DNA of 64,000 nucleotides from Phascolarctobacterium sp. (GCA_030523325.1 JAUNIS010000004.1:6608-70607), one strand, 5' to 3'; positions 30,742 through 40,495 are shown, counted from the first letter of the stretch. Numbers and translations: made by a program. Notes: generated from the sequence alone by a model not told the origin.

Positions 30742-31707
30742 ATGGCATTTATTACTTCCACTGAAATGTTCAAAAAAGCCTATGAAGGCAAGTACGCTAT
30801 TGGCGCTTTCAACGTAAACAATATGGAAATTATCCAAGGTATCGTTGAAGCAGCTCAACAAGAAAAATCTCCTATGATTTTGCAAGTATCTGCAGGCGCT
30901 CGCAAATATGCTAATCATCATTATCTGATGAAATTAATCGAAGCAGCTATGCTCGATACCGGTCTTGATATTTGCGTTCACCTTGATCACGGTGCAGATT
31001 TCGAGATTTGCAAATCCTGTATCGATGGCGGCTTCACTTCCGTTATGATTGACGGTTCTTCCCGTTCCTTCGAAGACAATATCGCTGTAACAAAACAAGT
31101 TGTTGATTATGCTCATGCTCACGGCGTTGTTGTTGAAGGCGAACTGGGTACTCTTGCAGGCGTTGAAGATGATGTCAAGGTTTCTGCAGAAGATTCTTCT
31201 TATACTCGTCCTGAAGAAGTTGAAGAATTCGTTACAAGAACAGGTGTTGACTCCCTGGCAATTGCTATTGGCACTTCTCATGGTGCTTACAAATTTACCG
31301 CTGCTCAATGCACTCGCAATGAACATGGTATCCTCGTTCCCCCTCCTCTGCGTTTCGATATCCTCGAAGAAATCGAGAAACGTCTGCCTAACTTCCCCAT
31401 TGTTTTGCATGGTTCTTCTTCCGTTCCGCAAGACAAGGTTGCTCTCATTAATAAATATGGTGGCAAGATGCCGGATGCAATTGGTATTCCTGAAGACCAA
31501 TTGCGTAAGGCTGCATCCATGGCTGTTTGCAAGATCAATATCGACTCCGATATCCGTCTTTCCATGACCGCTGCTATCCGCGAACATTTTGCTGAATATC
31601 CTGGTCACTTCGATCCTCGCGAATATTTGAAACCGGCTCGTGCAGCAATTAAAGAAATGGTTGCTCACAAAATGCGTGAGGTTCTCGGTTCTTCTGGCAA
31701 GCTGTAA
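30742..31707 (+). CDS. fba: Class II fructose-bisphosphate aldolase
   Basis: 321 residues with AAGGAGG upstream. It has the zinc-dependent class II aldolase pattern: AFNVNNMEIIQG, then HLDHGADFE (catalytic Asp/zinc His near residues 82-83), VVEGELGTLAGVED, AIGTSHGAYKF and VLHGSSSVP. It cleaves fructose 1,6-bisphosphate to glyceraldehyde 3-phosphate and dihydroxyacetone phosphate in the cytoplasm. The smoother codon use fits a highly expressed gene. Possible -10 sequences lie at about 30700-30725, and a terminator follows. Confidence 0.95.
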   Translation: MAFITSTEMFKKAYEGKYAIGAFNVNNMEIIQGIVEAAQQEKSPMILQVSAGARKYANHHYLMKLIEAAMLDTGLDICVHLDHGADFEICKSCIDGGFTSVMIDGSSRSFEDNIAVTKQVVDYAHAHGVVVEGELGTLAGVEDDVKVSAEDSSYTRPEEVEEFVTRTGVDSLAIAIGTSHGAYKFTAAQCTRNEHGILVPPPLRFDILEEIEKRLPNFPIVLHGSSSVPQDKVALINKYGGKMPDAIGIPEDQLRKAASMAVCKINIDSDIRLSMTAAIREHFAEYPGHFDPREYLKPARAAIKEMVAHKMREVLGSSGKL

Positions 31708-31725
31708 GAAGTAAAATAAACTATT

Positions 31726-31758
31726 AAAAGCCTATGACCTTCTGGTCATAGGCTTTTT
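31726..31758. terminator. Bidirectional terminator between aldolase and ABC exporter
   Basis: AAAAGCCTATGACC-TTCT-GGTCATAGGCTTTTT. T-runs occur on both strands, so it can end the convergent aldolase and exporter transcripts. Confidence 0.93.
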
Positions 31759-31759
31759 C

Positions 31760-33472
31760 TCATGCTTCGCTAAGCTCGTATAATTTTTTATAGACTCCGT
31801 TTAACATCATAAGCTCATCATGTTTACCTTGTTCTACAACCTTGCCGTCTTTAAGAACAACTATTTTATCGGCGTTGATAATCGTAGACAGACGATGTGC
31901 GATAATAATGGTCGTGCGTTTCTTGGCAAGCTCATCCAATGCTCCCTGGATTTGTTTTTCTGTTTTCGTATCTAGAGACGAGGTCGCCTCGTCCAAAACG
32001 AGTACGGGAGGATTTTTTAAAAATGCCCTGGCGATGGCAATGCGTTGTTTTTGACCACCAGATAATTTTACACCCCGTTCGCCGATAGGAGTTGCGTAAC
32101 CATTTGGCAATGCTTCGATAAAATTATTAGCAGCAGCAAGCCTTGCTGCACTAGCAATTTCTTCTTCGGACGCAGAAAATTTTGCGTAGGCAATATTAAA
32201 GGACACGCTCTCACTAAAAAGAAAAACATCCTGCTGTACGAGGCCGATATTTTTACGCAGGCTACTTTGCGTATAGTTGCGAATATCTCTGCCGTCTAAA
32301 TAGATTGTCCCAGCCTCGGGCTCGTAAAAACGCAGCAGCATATTTGCGATGGTTGTCTTACCCGCACCGGTCTCACCTACAAAGGCAACCTTTTCGCCCG
32401 GCTTAATGGTTAAATTTAAATTTTGGACGATGGGCTTGCCTTCTAGATAGCTAAAGGTCACATTTTTAAATTCAATCTCCCCTTGGATATCATTTGCCTC
32501 GACAGCACCTGGCATGTCCTCGATTTCCAGGGGCTCGTGCACCAACTCATGATAACGCTGATAGCCAGCCATCGCCCGCTGGTACATTTCTGTAAAAACA
32601 GTCAGTCTAAGTAAGGGACGCATGAACAGATTAACGTAAAGAAAGAAGGCAACGAGGTCGCTCAATTGCATTTGGTCGTGAGCAATAAAATAACCACCGA
32701 TCCCCATCAGTAGGATATTAATAAAATTGGTGAAAAAGTTTATCGAACCATGGAAATAAGAAAGAATGTTAAAGCTTTTTCTTCTTGTCTCTAGGACGGC
32801 ATTGGACGCTACCATAAAGCGGTCCAACTCTTCAGGCTCCGTAGCAAATGCTTTCATCACACGAATACCAGAGAGCGCTTCCTCGGTATGAGAAGCTAAC
32901 TCACCACTTTTTTGCCGTGATGCGCGGAAGGCAGCCTTCATTTTACGATTAATATAAACAGTATGGACAGATTTAAAAATCAACAAAAAGGCGATGACCG
33001 CTGCCAGACGCCAATTCATATAAAACATGATGATAATGGTACCCGTCATGGTAATGGAACAAATCAAAATATCGCTTGGTCCTTTAAAGCTAAGCTCACT
33101 TACTTCGGCGATATCACTCATGATGCGATTTAACAATTGTCCGGTTTTATTATTATCGTAAAAACGGAAGCTTAAATATTGCATATGGCTAAATAATTTA
33201 CGACGCATATCATTTTGAATGAGTGCACTCATAAAATGTCCGTAATAAGTCATACCGTACATCACTGCGAAATTCACTAAATATAAGGCGAGCATCATTT
33301 CTAGCCAGAAAAATAATTCGTCCGTATTTTTAGCGGGCAATTCCACGTTCATGATTCTTCTTACGAGAGCAGGAAAAATCAAGTCCATCCCAGCCTCCAA
33401 GCAGGAAGCCAAGAGCACGCTTATCAAGATTGTTTTATATGGTTTATAAAACTGACAAAACTCTTTAAACAT
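31760..33472 (-). CDS. ABC exporter, fused membrane and ATPase domains (MsbA-like)
   Basis: 570 residues. Residues 1-310 contain six hydrophobic segments of the type-I exporter fold. Residues of about 340-570 are the ATPase: Walker A GETGAGKTT near 365, Q-loop VQQDVFLF, signature LSGGQKQR, Walker B VLVLDEATSSLD and H-loop IAHRLS. It probably works as a homodimer, exporting a lipid, drug or peptide. It is the last gene of a tight run that begins at 40399 and lies 15 nt after the propeller gene. Its cargo may relate to the ECF module, but nothing in the sequence names it. Confidence 0.88.
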   Translation of the reverse strand: MFKEFCQFYKPYKTILISVLLASCLEAGMDLIFPALVRRIMNVELPAKNTDELFFWLEMMLALYLVNFAVMYGMTYYGHFMSALIQNDMRRKLFSHMQYLSFRFYDNNKTGQLLNRIMSDIAEVSELSFKGPSDILICSITMTGTIIIMFYMNWRLAAVIAFLLIFKSVHTVYINRKMKAAFRASRQKSGELASHTEEALSGIRVMKAFATEPEELDRFMVASNAVLETRRKSFNILSYFHGSINFFTNFINILLMGIGGYFIAHDQMQLSDLVAFFLYVNLFMRPLLRLTVFTEMYQRAMAGYQRYHELVHEPLEIEDMPGAVEANDIQGEIEFKNVTFSYLEGKPIVQNLNLTIKPGEKVAFVGETGAGKTTIANMLLRFYEPEAGTIYLDGRDIRNYTQSSLRKNIGLVQQDVFLFSESVSFNIAYAKFSASEEEIASAARLAAANNFIEALPNGYATPIGERGVKLSGGQKQRIAIARAFLKNPPVLVLDEATSSLDTKTEKQIQGALDELAKKRTTIIIAHRLSTIINADKIVVLKDGKVVEQGKHDELMMLNGVYKKLYELSEA

Positions 33473-33487
33473 AATTTATTTTATCCT

Positions 33488-34879
33488 TCATCTATTCCAG
33501 ATATGCAATCTATAGGAGCCGATAATTTTTCCCTCAGGAGTCAGTGCAGGGGCCTCTACTCCAGCTAAATGCTTTTGGTCCTTGCTGATGGCGATGGTTT
33601 GGCAAGGTCCTGCTGTAGGATGAAATTCTATTTCCTTGCCAGATTCTAAATTTAAAAGTAATGCACCATGTGCTTTGTAATTATGAGTACGCACGTTTCT
33701 GCCTACCGCACAGGCCGCAAGCTTATCGGCAAAGTCAATCTCTTCCACTGTTCCCTTGGCCATGAATTGATACTTAAAGGTACCATCGGTATTAAAAACA
33801 AAGAGAGAATTGTTGCTGGGATGTTCTACAGGAGTTGGCAGTTGCCAATTCTCACGATTGAATGTATTGATGGTTGTAAAAATTACCCCATAGGGGGTGA
33901 CGAAGCCGTCACGACCGGATGCGTTAATCCAAGAGTGATCGATCTCCGTGGGCTTCGATAAATATTTCCACCACAAAGTCTCTCCCTTTTCATTAAAGAG
34001 AAAACCCCTGCCGTCACTGGCACAGCCTGCTAAATATTTACCATCAGTAGAAAAATTGGGACTGCCACGCATAACAGTATTGTTAAAAGGTGGAATGGTC
34101 GGCAAGAAAACATTGTTCAATGGCTCACCCGTCTTTTTATTCACGAAGTACATGGTATCCTTATATTTCATCGTATCATGAAATTCGTAGGCGGATGTTG
34201 ATAAAACTACACGATTATTCGCATCGTTAACATCGCACCAGTTAATCCAGGAGTCGATATTTTCCTCTGCGGGAAATCTCCAAATAATTTTCCCCGCTTT
34301 ATCTGTTGCGAGCATACGACCGCAATAACCACGAGAACCATCCTTACGCATAACAAAACGATAAGCGTTGGCATAAACATTGTCATCGCTGTCGATAGCG
34401 ATGTGAACGATAGCAGGCAATGAACGAGCAGATGGATCCGTGCCCACGTAATCGGCGCCCTTATGCTTCCACACGATATCACCATTATGAGTGTTAATGC
34501 AATAAAGATTTGCTTCGGGACTGCTCTCGCCCACGCAGGCAAAGCTGCCGGATTTCATCAAGGCTACGCTCACTAATTTACCAATGCCCAAGGTCCGTTT
34601 CCAAACCTCTTTGCCATTATTATTAATGAGGAAAAGCTCGCCTCGTTCCGTACCCACGAGCCAAGCTTCTTCAGCCTCAACATATTTGACGATGGCTTTC
34701 GTAAAACCCATCCTGTCGTAATTATCCGTGGGTATGTCACCTAAATAAAAACTCAGCTCGCCACTTTTTTTACTAATATTAAATTCTTCCCAAGGCGTTC
34801 TCGAACCGGTCAACCAATAAAGAGCAAGCCAGCTGAGAAGCAAAATAAAGATGGCCAGATAGCCTTTAAGCTTTGTCAT
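33488..34879 (-). CDS. Membrane-anchored PQQ/beta-propeller protein
   Basis: 463 residues. One N-terminal hydrophobic anchor (about 5-25) is followed by a probably extracytoplasmic domain of repeated short strands with W-D/G patterns. These fit PQQ-like or WD-type blades (LFLINNNGKEVWKRTL; LYCINTHNGDIVWKH; MLATDKAGKIIWRFP). No PQQ-dehydrogenase catalytic motif is visible. It overlaps the EcfT stop-start by 4 nt (ATGA), so the two are translationally coupled. It may be an accessory binding scaffold for the neighbouring ECF importer or exporter; that role is inference. Confidence 0.8.
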   Translation of the reverse strand: MTKLKGYLAIFILLLSWLALYWLTGSRTPWEEFNISKKSGELSFYLGDIPTDNYDRMGFTKAIVKYVEAEEAWLVGTERGELFLINNNGKEVWKRTLGIGKLVSVALMKSGSFACVGESSPEANLYCINTHNGDIVWKHKGADYVGTDPSARSLPAIVHIAIDSDDNVYANAYRFVMRKDGSRGYCGRMLATDKAGKIIWRFPAEENIDSWINWCDVNDANNRVVLSTSAYEFHDTMKYKDTMYFVNKKTGEPLNNVFLPTIPPFNNTVMRGSPNFSTDGKYLAGCASDGRGFLFNEKGETLWWKYLSKPTEIDHSWINASGRDGFVTPYGVIFTTINTFNRENWQLPTPVEHPSNNSLFVFNTDGTFKYQFMAKGTVEEIDFADKLAACAVGRNVRTHNYKAHGALLLNLESGKEIEFHPTAGPCQTIAISKDQKHLAGVEAPALTPEGKIIGSYRLHIWNR

Positions 34880-35751
34880 AGGTAAAGTTTAGTCCAATCA
34901 TACACATAACGGAAAAAGCCAAAATACAAGCCCTGTTCCGATAATAAATAAATAAATTTACTGCCGACGATAGCAACGACAAAGGCCGTAAAGCAGATGC
35001 AGGCAAATAATTCACGACGAGGCCACAAGCCGCGATTTTTACTGGCAGTCGCGAGAAAAAAGCCTCGACTCACAACGGAAAGCGCCAAGGTCTGGGCTCT
35101 GCGCAAGCACCTCGCTAATAAAGGCTTAGCGATATATGGTAAATGTCTGAGCACGGCCGTTCTGCCGCTTTGCGAATTACTTCTCAGCTGCAATGCCGTG
35201 ATTACTTCACCCGTTTCACTGGCAAGCACCGGTAAAAAACGAATGGCAGTTACTAACATAAATGCAACCTGGGGAGATAATTTCCAGGCGAGGAGTGCAT
35301 TTAAAAGCTGTCGAGGATCACTATTCCAGCAAATTAAAAGTCCTAAGGTCATCATGCTGGCACTTCGCAAGCCTTGTACAGCTCCATAAAGAATGCCCTC
35401 GCGATAAATATAAAGTCCGTCCGTGATTTGTCCCAATAGACCAGCTGTCGGAGAGATGAGGACGAACAAAGGCGTACGAGGTGTCTGAGCATAAAATAAG
35501 GCCTGACTGAACATGGATCCCCATAAGCTTAGAATCAACAGGACAGCAAGAGCCTGCCATTTATAAATGCTCGTCTTCGCCACTACATGACTTATTAGAG
35601 TCAAGGAAAACAAAATAAATAAGGTGCGAGGATTATCAACCGTAATCATTAAAATTGAGAAGAGAAAAAGACAAGATAGCTTGGTGCTACCGGAGAGAGT
35701 GCGAACAAAGTTATCTTCATCGCTGCCCTCCCACAGTTGACGGACTGACAT
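34876..35751 (-). CDS. ECF transporter T component (EcfT/CbiQ family)
   Basis: 291 residues with about five hydrophobic segments, and a coupling-helix region with RSNSQSG then ALSVVSRGF, fitting the EcfT A-R-G-type motifs that contact the ATPases. It is the energy-coupling membrane scaffold of an ECF importer. It overlaps the double ATPase gene by 35 nt and the propeller gene by 4 nt. A later internal start is possible. Confidence 0.85.
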   Translation of the reverse strand: MSVRQLWEGSDEDNFVRTLSGSTKLSCLFLFSILMITVDNPRTLFILFSLTLISHVVAKTSIYKWQALAVLLILSLWGSMFSQALFYAQTPRTPLFVLISPTAGLLGQITDGLYIYREGILYGAVQGLRSASMMTLGLLICWNSDPRQLLNALLAWKLSPQVAFMLVTAIRFLPVLASETGEVITALQLRSNSQSGRTAVLRHLPYIAKPLLARCLRRAQTLALSVVSRGFFLATASKNRGLWPRRELFACICFTAFVVAIVGSKFIYLLSEQGLYFGFFRYVYDWTKLYL

Positions 35752-37369
35752 ATTTTTTCACCTCCTCAATCGTTGAACAGGCTTTGAGTCCCAGCCTTGC
35801 ACTGACGTCTAATAGCTTTGAGCCAACGAGACCACTTTGCACGAGCAGGTCGCTATTGGCAAGAATTTTTTCTGTCCTATCAAGGGCAAGAACCTCGCCG
35901 TTATTTAAAAGTAAAACTCTATCTGCTATTTCACTGGCTAGTTCTACATCATGAGTACAGATAAAGACACTACCCCCATTATTTTTATAATTGCGCAATA
36001 ATTTTTTAATGGAGTGTAAGCTTGCCTCGTCCTGCCCCGTTGTCGGTTCATCCAAGAGCAGGAGACGGGGGCTTTTTGCAAGCATTGCCCCGAGCACAAC
36101 ACGCAAGCGTTGACCCTTGGACAAGGCCAGGGGAAAATCGTTTGCGTATTCCTTGAGATGGAGCAACTGTAAAAATTCTTGTAGATTCGCTTCAGAAAAA
36201 GCTTTGTTCTTCCAGGCGAGCTCTTCTCGCACCGTGTCGGCAAGGAGCATTAGGTCAGGCTCTTGCCTAAGATACCCAACCTTGCCCAATGCTTTGGCAA
36301 TATGCGAGCCTTCTAGCTCTAGCCTTCCCTTCTGCACTTTTGTTAAGCCTCCAAAAAGGTTGAGTAACGTACTCTTGCCTGCTCCGTTAAAACCCATCAG
36401 AGCAAGTATTTCTCCCTCGTTAATTGTAAAATTTAAATTTTTCAAGGTTGGCTCAGTGGCTGCAGGATAAATAAAAGTTAAATCCTTGACGACGGCCAGA
36501 GGCTGACCTACACATGCAGTAGCTTCGTTTTGTTCAAAAGGATGCAATACGCATTCGTTTTGAATACTTCTTGCAACAGCTTCCGTCTCGCTAGAAAGCT
36601 TTGTTAAATTTAAAGCACGACAAAGTTTGACATTTTCAGGCTCCCTTAGTCCTAAAAATGTTTTGCCTGTCAAAAACTGCCAGGCGTCTTCCATGGCTCC
36701 GTCGTAAATAATCCGACCTTCACTCATAATCGCGAGACGTTTGAAATATGTGTGCAATTCATTGACGCGATGCTCTACCATGAGAATGCTAATCCCTTCA
36801 CGCTCGTTCAACTGGCGTAAAAGTTCCATGAAGGAAACGACGCCCTGAGGATTCATCTGGCTCACGGGTTCGTCGAGAATTAACAGGCTGGGCTTCGTAA
36901 TGAGCACGGCGGCTAGGGCCAAGCGTTGACGCTGTCCGCCACTTAATTTATGAATGCTATACTCTTCAAAGCCTGCTAAACCTACAAGAGCAAGTGTTTG
37001 CTTGACCTGGTCTTTAATATAAGCCTCGTCATAGCCTTGGTTTTCCAGAGCAAAGCCAACCTCATCACCCACGGTCATGGCAAAAAGCTGATCGTCTGGA
37101 CTTTGGTAAACCGTGCCCACGAGCACACCAATTTTTTCGGGACTGAGGCTAGAAATTTTGACATCGTCGAGAAAAATTTCCCCAAGCTTCTCGCCCACCT
37201 CTCCGTCATTGGTGAGACCGGAGATGGATTTGATGAGCGTACTCTTGCCGCAGCCACTACGCCCTGCTAAAAGCAGCATCTCGCCGCTAGCAAGCTCTAA
37301 ATTAATTGCGTGTAAAGTGAATTCTTTTCTGCTTTGGTAACGATAGGAAAAATTATTGATTTTTAACAT
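35717..37369 (-). CDS. ECF transporter double ATPase (EcfA-EcfA' fusion)
   Basis: 550 residues holding two complete ABC domains in one chain. The first has Walker A GRSGCGKST near residue 38, LSGGQRQR, and LILDEPVSQMNP. The second has Walker A GFNGAGKST near residue 325, ALSKGQRLR and LLLDEPTTGQD. The first has the EcfA Q-loop VYQSPDDQLF. It energises EcfT plus the S component encoded immediately upstream (4-nt gap). Dedicated (group I-like) ECF systems keep S, T and A genes together, as here. Confidence 0.9.
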   Translation of the reverse strand: MLKINNFSYRYQSRKEFTLHAINLELASGEMLLLAGRSGCGKSTLIKSISGLTNDGEVGEKLGEIFLDDVKISSLSPEKIGVLVGTVYQSPDDQLFAMTVGDEVGFALENQGYDEAYIKDQVKQTLALVGLAGFEEYSIHKLSGGQRQRLALAAVLITKPSLLILDEPVSQMNPQGVVSFMELLRQLNEREGISILMVEHRVNELHTYFKRLAIMSEGRIIYDGAMEDAWQFLTGKTFLGLREPENVKLCRALNLTKLSSETEAVARSIQNECVLHPFEQNEATACVGQPLAVVKDLTFIYPAATEPTLKNLNFTINEGEILALMGFNGAGKSTLLNLFGGLTKVQKGRLELEGSHIAKALGKVGYLRQEPDLMLLADTVREELAWKNKAFSEANLQEFLQLLHLKEYANDFPLALSKGQRLRVVLGAMLAKSPRLLLLDEPTTGQDEASLHSIKKLLRNYKNNGGSVFICTHDVELASEIADRVLLLNNGEVLALDRTEKILANSDLLVQSGLVGSKLLDVSARLGLKACSTIEEVKKYVSPSTVGGQR

Positions 37370-37372
37370 ACT

Positions 37373-39061
37373 TTATTCCCCCATTACCTGTTTTAATTTA
37401 TTGCCGGTTTTAAAGCCGAGCAAGGCACCTATAGAGCTGTATAACAGCCCATTGACGAGCATATACAAGGAGATGTACCAATCCGCATAAAACAAGCGGT
37501 AGAAGAACATCATTTGTTCTAAGTTAACAAAGGTGGTCAGCGCATCGCAAAGTCCCAAGGCCAAAGCTACCAAAAGCATATAATTTTTGCTTAAGGTTTT
37601 TTTCTTAAAGAAGCCAACCGAATAGAGCACGACCTCGAGGGCAACGACACTCACACTTAAAGAGAGCATTCCCAGGGGCGTAAAATGGCCGAACATGACG
37701 CCATTAAGCATAAACTTCACGAAAAAGAGCAGACTGACAACACCTGGTTTTCTATATAAGACTAGTAAGGAGACAATGAGCAAATATTGGAAGATACCAC
37801 TTAGTAGCCCAGTCACAAGGCCGCTGAAGGGTCCAAGGAGAGCGTGAATAAAATCGCCGATAATCGTAGTCGGCAAGGTTATGCCGCCAAAGGCAATGGT
37901 CGCAAAGAGTGCTACCGTAATCGCTCCCTTCGCCCCGATCTGATAAATTGTATCTTTAATTTTATAGGCGCAAACGAATACTATTAGGAGGCAGAGGAAA
38001 CTAAAAGCCACAGCAAGAAGTCCCAAACTATGTCTCTTGGAAATAGTCAGAGGATTCTCCTGAATTTTCTTTTGACCGTTACCTTCTACCGTAACTCTGA
38101 GCGTGTAATCGCCTTCGAGAATCGTAAAATAATCGACGTAAATGGGAAGAATGAAGGTTTGACTTTTTTTCCCGTCCAGACTAATTAAGGCAGTGGACTC
38201 GTTGTCCTTGCTCATCTCCCCTGCCCAACCGTTTTCGCTTTCGGAATTTGTTTTGCCAGCCGTAATTAAACCGGGCACATTTTCTCCCGTCTGTTTGTTG
38301 ATTAATTCTGCTTTAAATTTTAAAACGCGTATGTCACGTTGAGGGTTACGCATATCGAGGAGCAGGTGACAAGCAGGATGATTAAAGACGGCACTCCAAT
38401 TCGTCGCACCGCCCCCCGTCATCCTGTTGCGAAAGCTTTCAAGACTTGTATCCCGCACATATAAAACGCCTGCTTCTTCCTTGTCGTTCTTGAGTCCTTG
38501 ATTATCTACGGGAATGGTCACGCTTTGAATATACCAATTAAATCTTTTATTGTCGATTTTTCTTTTTGCTTTTTTCTTGCTGCTAGCACTGGCTTGCTGC
38601 TGAATTTTTTCTTTTTGCACCAAAGCCTTTTGTTTTTCGTCCGGCTCTACATACGTAAAATTGATGGTGCGTTTTTCGGAATAAGTAGGACCCGTAATCT
38701 CTACGAGAGCTTCTCTCGAGCCAAAAGTTTTACCGTTCGCCTCCACGTACAAAAGATCAAAGCTGTGAGCAAAATTTTTATTTAAAAGAAATTTTGCCGC
38801 AGCGACATTGCCTGTAGCTTGAAAGTTGGTGCCGCTCATACATGCGAAGCCTTCAGGGAAGGTTACCTTCACGCTGACAGGCTCGTCCTCTGGCAAATCA
38901 AAACTGGTCAGATTCAGATAGAAAGGCATGGTGCTGCCTTCATAAACAACTTGCTCGCCTTTTTTATCAAGAGAATAAGGATACACTGCTTCCAGCTTCA
39001 CTCCAGCAAAGCAAATCTGCACATATGAAATTAACAGCAGGAGCAGTGTCATAATTTTCAT
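37373..39061 (-). CDS. ECF S-component-like membrane protein with large extracytoplasmic N-terminal domain
   Basis: 562 residues. A signal-type N-terminus (residues 1-18) is followed by roughly 330 residues of Ig/beta-sandwich-like sequence outside the membrane, including a Lys-rich helix (KKKAKRKIDNKR). One anchor lies near 350. Then come six or so hydrophobic segments with an S-component look (GFGG/TLPTTIIGDFIHALLGPFSGLVTGLLSGI). Ordinary S components are about 180-200 residues with no ectodomain, so this is unusual. It lies 4 nt before the double ATPase. It probably binds and imports a ligand with EcfA/T; a tetrapyrrole or metal chelate is plausible from context. Confidence 0.72.
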   Translation of the reverse strand: MKIMTLLLLLISYVQICFAGVKLEAVYPYSLDKKGEQVVYEGSTMPFYLNLTSFDLPEDEPVSVKVTFPEGFACMSGTNFQATGNVAAAKFLLNKNFAHSFDLLYVEANGKTFGSREALVEITGPTYSEKRTINFTYVEPDEKQKALVQKEKIQQQASASSKKKAKRKIDNKRFNWYIQSVTIPVDNQGLKNDKEEAGVLYVRDTSLESFRNRMTGGGATNWSAVFNHPACHLLLDMRNPQRDIRVLKFKAELINKQTGENVPGLITAGKTNSESENGWAGEMSKDNESTALISLDGKKSQTFILPIYVDYFTILEGDYTLRVTVEGNGQKKIQENPLTISKRHSLGLLAVAFSFLCLLIVFVCAYKIKDTIYQIGAKGAITVALFATIAFGGITLPTTIIGDFIHALLGPFSGLVTGLLSGIFQYLLIVSLLVLYRKPGVVSLLFFVKFMLNGVMFGHFTPLGMLSLSVSVVALEVVLYSVGFFKKKTLSKNYMLLVALALGLCDALTTFVNLEQMMFFYRLFYADWYISLYMLVNGLLYSSIGALLGFKTGNKLKQVMGE

Positions 39062-39073
39062 GCTAAACTTCCT

Positions 39074-39901
39074 TTAAATAATTTTTGCTAAAATTTTTGC
39101 GTCCTTCTCGCGTGCAAGATCATTAACATTGGTAGAAATTTCCCAATTGTTATTGAGTGGGTTTCGCGTGATGCAAACATCCGCATGATATGCTCGGTTT
39201 AATAAATCGGTTGTATAAACGTCTTCTGGCTTACCATCGGCAAGGAGTTTGCCTTCACCCAGCAAAAAAATTCTACTGCAGTACTTGGCTGCTAAATCGA
39301 GCTCGTGGACAACCATTAAAACAGTTTTACCCGCTTCACCGAGATTGCGGGCGAAACGAAAAATTTCTTCCTTATAAACCATGTCGAGACCAGTTGTGGG
39401 TTCATCTAAAAATAAAATGGGAGTCTGTTGAGCGAGAACCTTAGCCAGGAGCACACGTTGCTTTTGACCGCCGGACATTTCTGTCATGGGTCTGTCGGCC
39501 AAATCCCTCGTCCCGGTATACTCCATGCAGTCTAAAGCCAGCTCTTTATCCTTGTCCCCTTCCGATTCGTACCATTTCATGTATGGATAACGACCTGCGA
39601 GGACAATGTCCTGCCCCGTATAACCAAAGCCAACCTCCACGTGTTGTTGAAGATAAGCAACCTTTTGAGCAATTTCTTTGTCTTTGTATTCCTTGAGACT
39701 CTTACCAAAATAATATGTGTCTCCTCCGATAGCAGGCAGCAGCCCACGCATGGTTTTTAGAAGCGTCGATTTACCAGCACCATTCGCCCCGATGATGCCG
39801 ATGATCTCGCCCTGAGTAATCGATGCATTAATATTTTGAATGACGGTTTTACCTTCGTAACCAATATTAAGTTCTTTAAGTTCAATAACGGTATCACTCA
39901 T
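39074..39901 (-). CDS. FecE/BtuD-type ABC ATPase without an adjacent permease
   Basis: 275 residues. Walker A GANGAGKST near residue 37, Q-loop YLQQHVEV, signature MSGGQKQR, Walker B ILFLDEPTTGLD and switch His VVHELD. It is of the iron-chelate/haem/cobalamin importer class, not of EcfA type. No FecCD gene is adjacent. The ATPase-less permease at 52754-53791 and the binding lipoprotein at 58630-59619 lack an ATPase of their own, so this is the likely partner (inference). It is co-directional with the ECF genes 12 nt downstream. Confidence 0.88.
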   Translation of the reverse strand: MSDTVIELKELNIGYEGKTVIQNINASITQGEIIGIIGANGAGKSTLLKTMRGLLPAIGGDTYYFGKSLKEYKDKEIAQKVAYLQQHVEVGFGYTGQDIVLAGRYPYMKWYESEGDKDKELALDCMEYTGTRDLADRPMTEMSGGQKQRVLLAKVLAQQTPILFLDEPTTGLDMVYKEEIFRFARNLGEAGKTVLMVVHELDLAAKYCSRIFLLGEGKLLADGKPEDVYTTDLLNRAYHADVCITRNPLNNNWEISTNVNDLAREKDAKILAKII

Positions 39902-39907
39902 ACAATT

Positions 39908-40399
39908 TTACTCCCTGCAATCTTCCGGTCGTAGTCCCAGACTCACGGCAACCTCAGGCCATTTAATTTGTCTCGTTTTCAAGGCTAAAATATCTTTTAA
40001 GGGCATGTCGATATGTCTTGCGATAAAGCTTGCTCTTTTCACCTGGTGCACTCCATAACCTTTGTGCATCCATTCGATAACTATTTTCCGGTCCAGTCCC
40101 ATAAATTTTTCCATGCGGTCTGCCTGGTGTTCAATATTTGCTTCCCACAAATCTTGAGCAGACAAACCCAATTGATAATTTATTTTCGCCCAACCGTATA
40201 ATTTACGCATTTCGATAATTTTTTCAAGAGGTACCTTCGCAGCGTAAGCATGTAACATACAATTCTTAAGTTCTAAATACGAATTGCCTGCGTCCATATA
40301 CGCAGCAATTGCTTCAGCTCTATAACCAAAATCAAATTCTAGCCTTGCGATTGCCGTCTCACGATCATTCATAGGAGTCTTTTTAATTTGTTCAGCCAT
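39908..40399 (-). CDS. Unrecognised 163-aa soluble protein
   Basis: I do not recognise it. It has no signal or membrane segment and is mostly helical, with repeated short helix pairs (VPLEKIIEMRKLYGW; MPLKDILALKTR) and scattered Trp, His and Tyr. It is the first gene of the transport run (promoter at 40431-40460, ribosome site GGAGGT), 6 nt before the FecE-type ATPase. Its position suggests a regulator, adaptor or cytoplasmic ligand handler for the importer, but no motif proves this. Confidence 0.75.
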   Translation of the reverse strand: MAEQIKKTPMNDRETAIARLEFDFGYRAEAIAAYMDAGNSYLELKNCMLHAYAAKVPLEKIIEMRKLYGWAKINYQLGLSAQDLWEANIEHQADRMEKFMGLDRKIVIEWMHKGYGVHQVKRASFIARHIDMPLKDILALKTRQIKWPEVAVSLGLRPEDCRE

Positions 40400-40430
40400 A
40401 GTGTACCTCCAGCATAAATATCTGAATTAT

Positions 40431-40460
40431 ATTATACTATTTTCATAAAAACATTTGCAA
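40431..40460 (-). promoter_or_regulatory. Sigma-70 promoter of the 163-aa protein / ATPase / ECF run
   Basis: On the minus strand: TTGCAA, an 18-bp spacer, then TATAAT, about 30 nt before the start at 40399. Confidence 0.75.
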
Positions 40461-40495
40461 GAATTTATGCTAATAAATATGATTTATCAAAAGTA

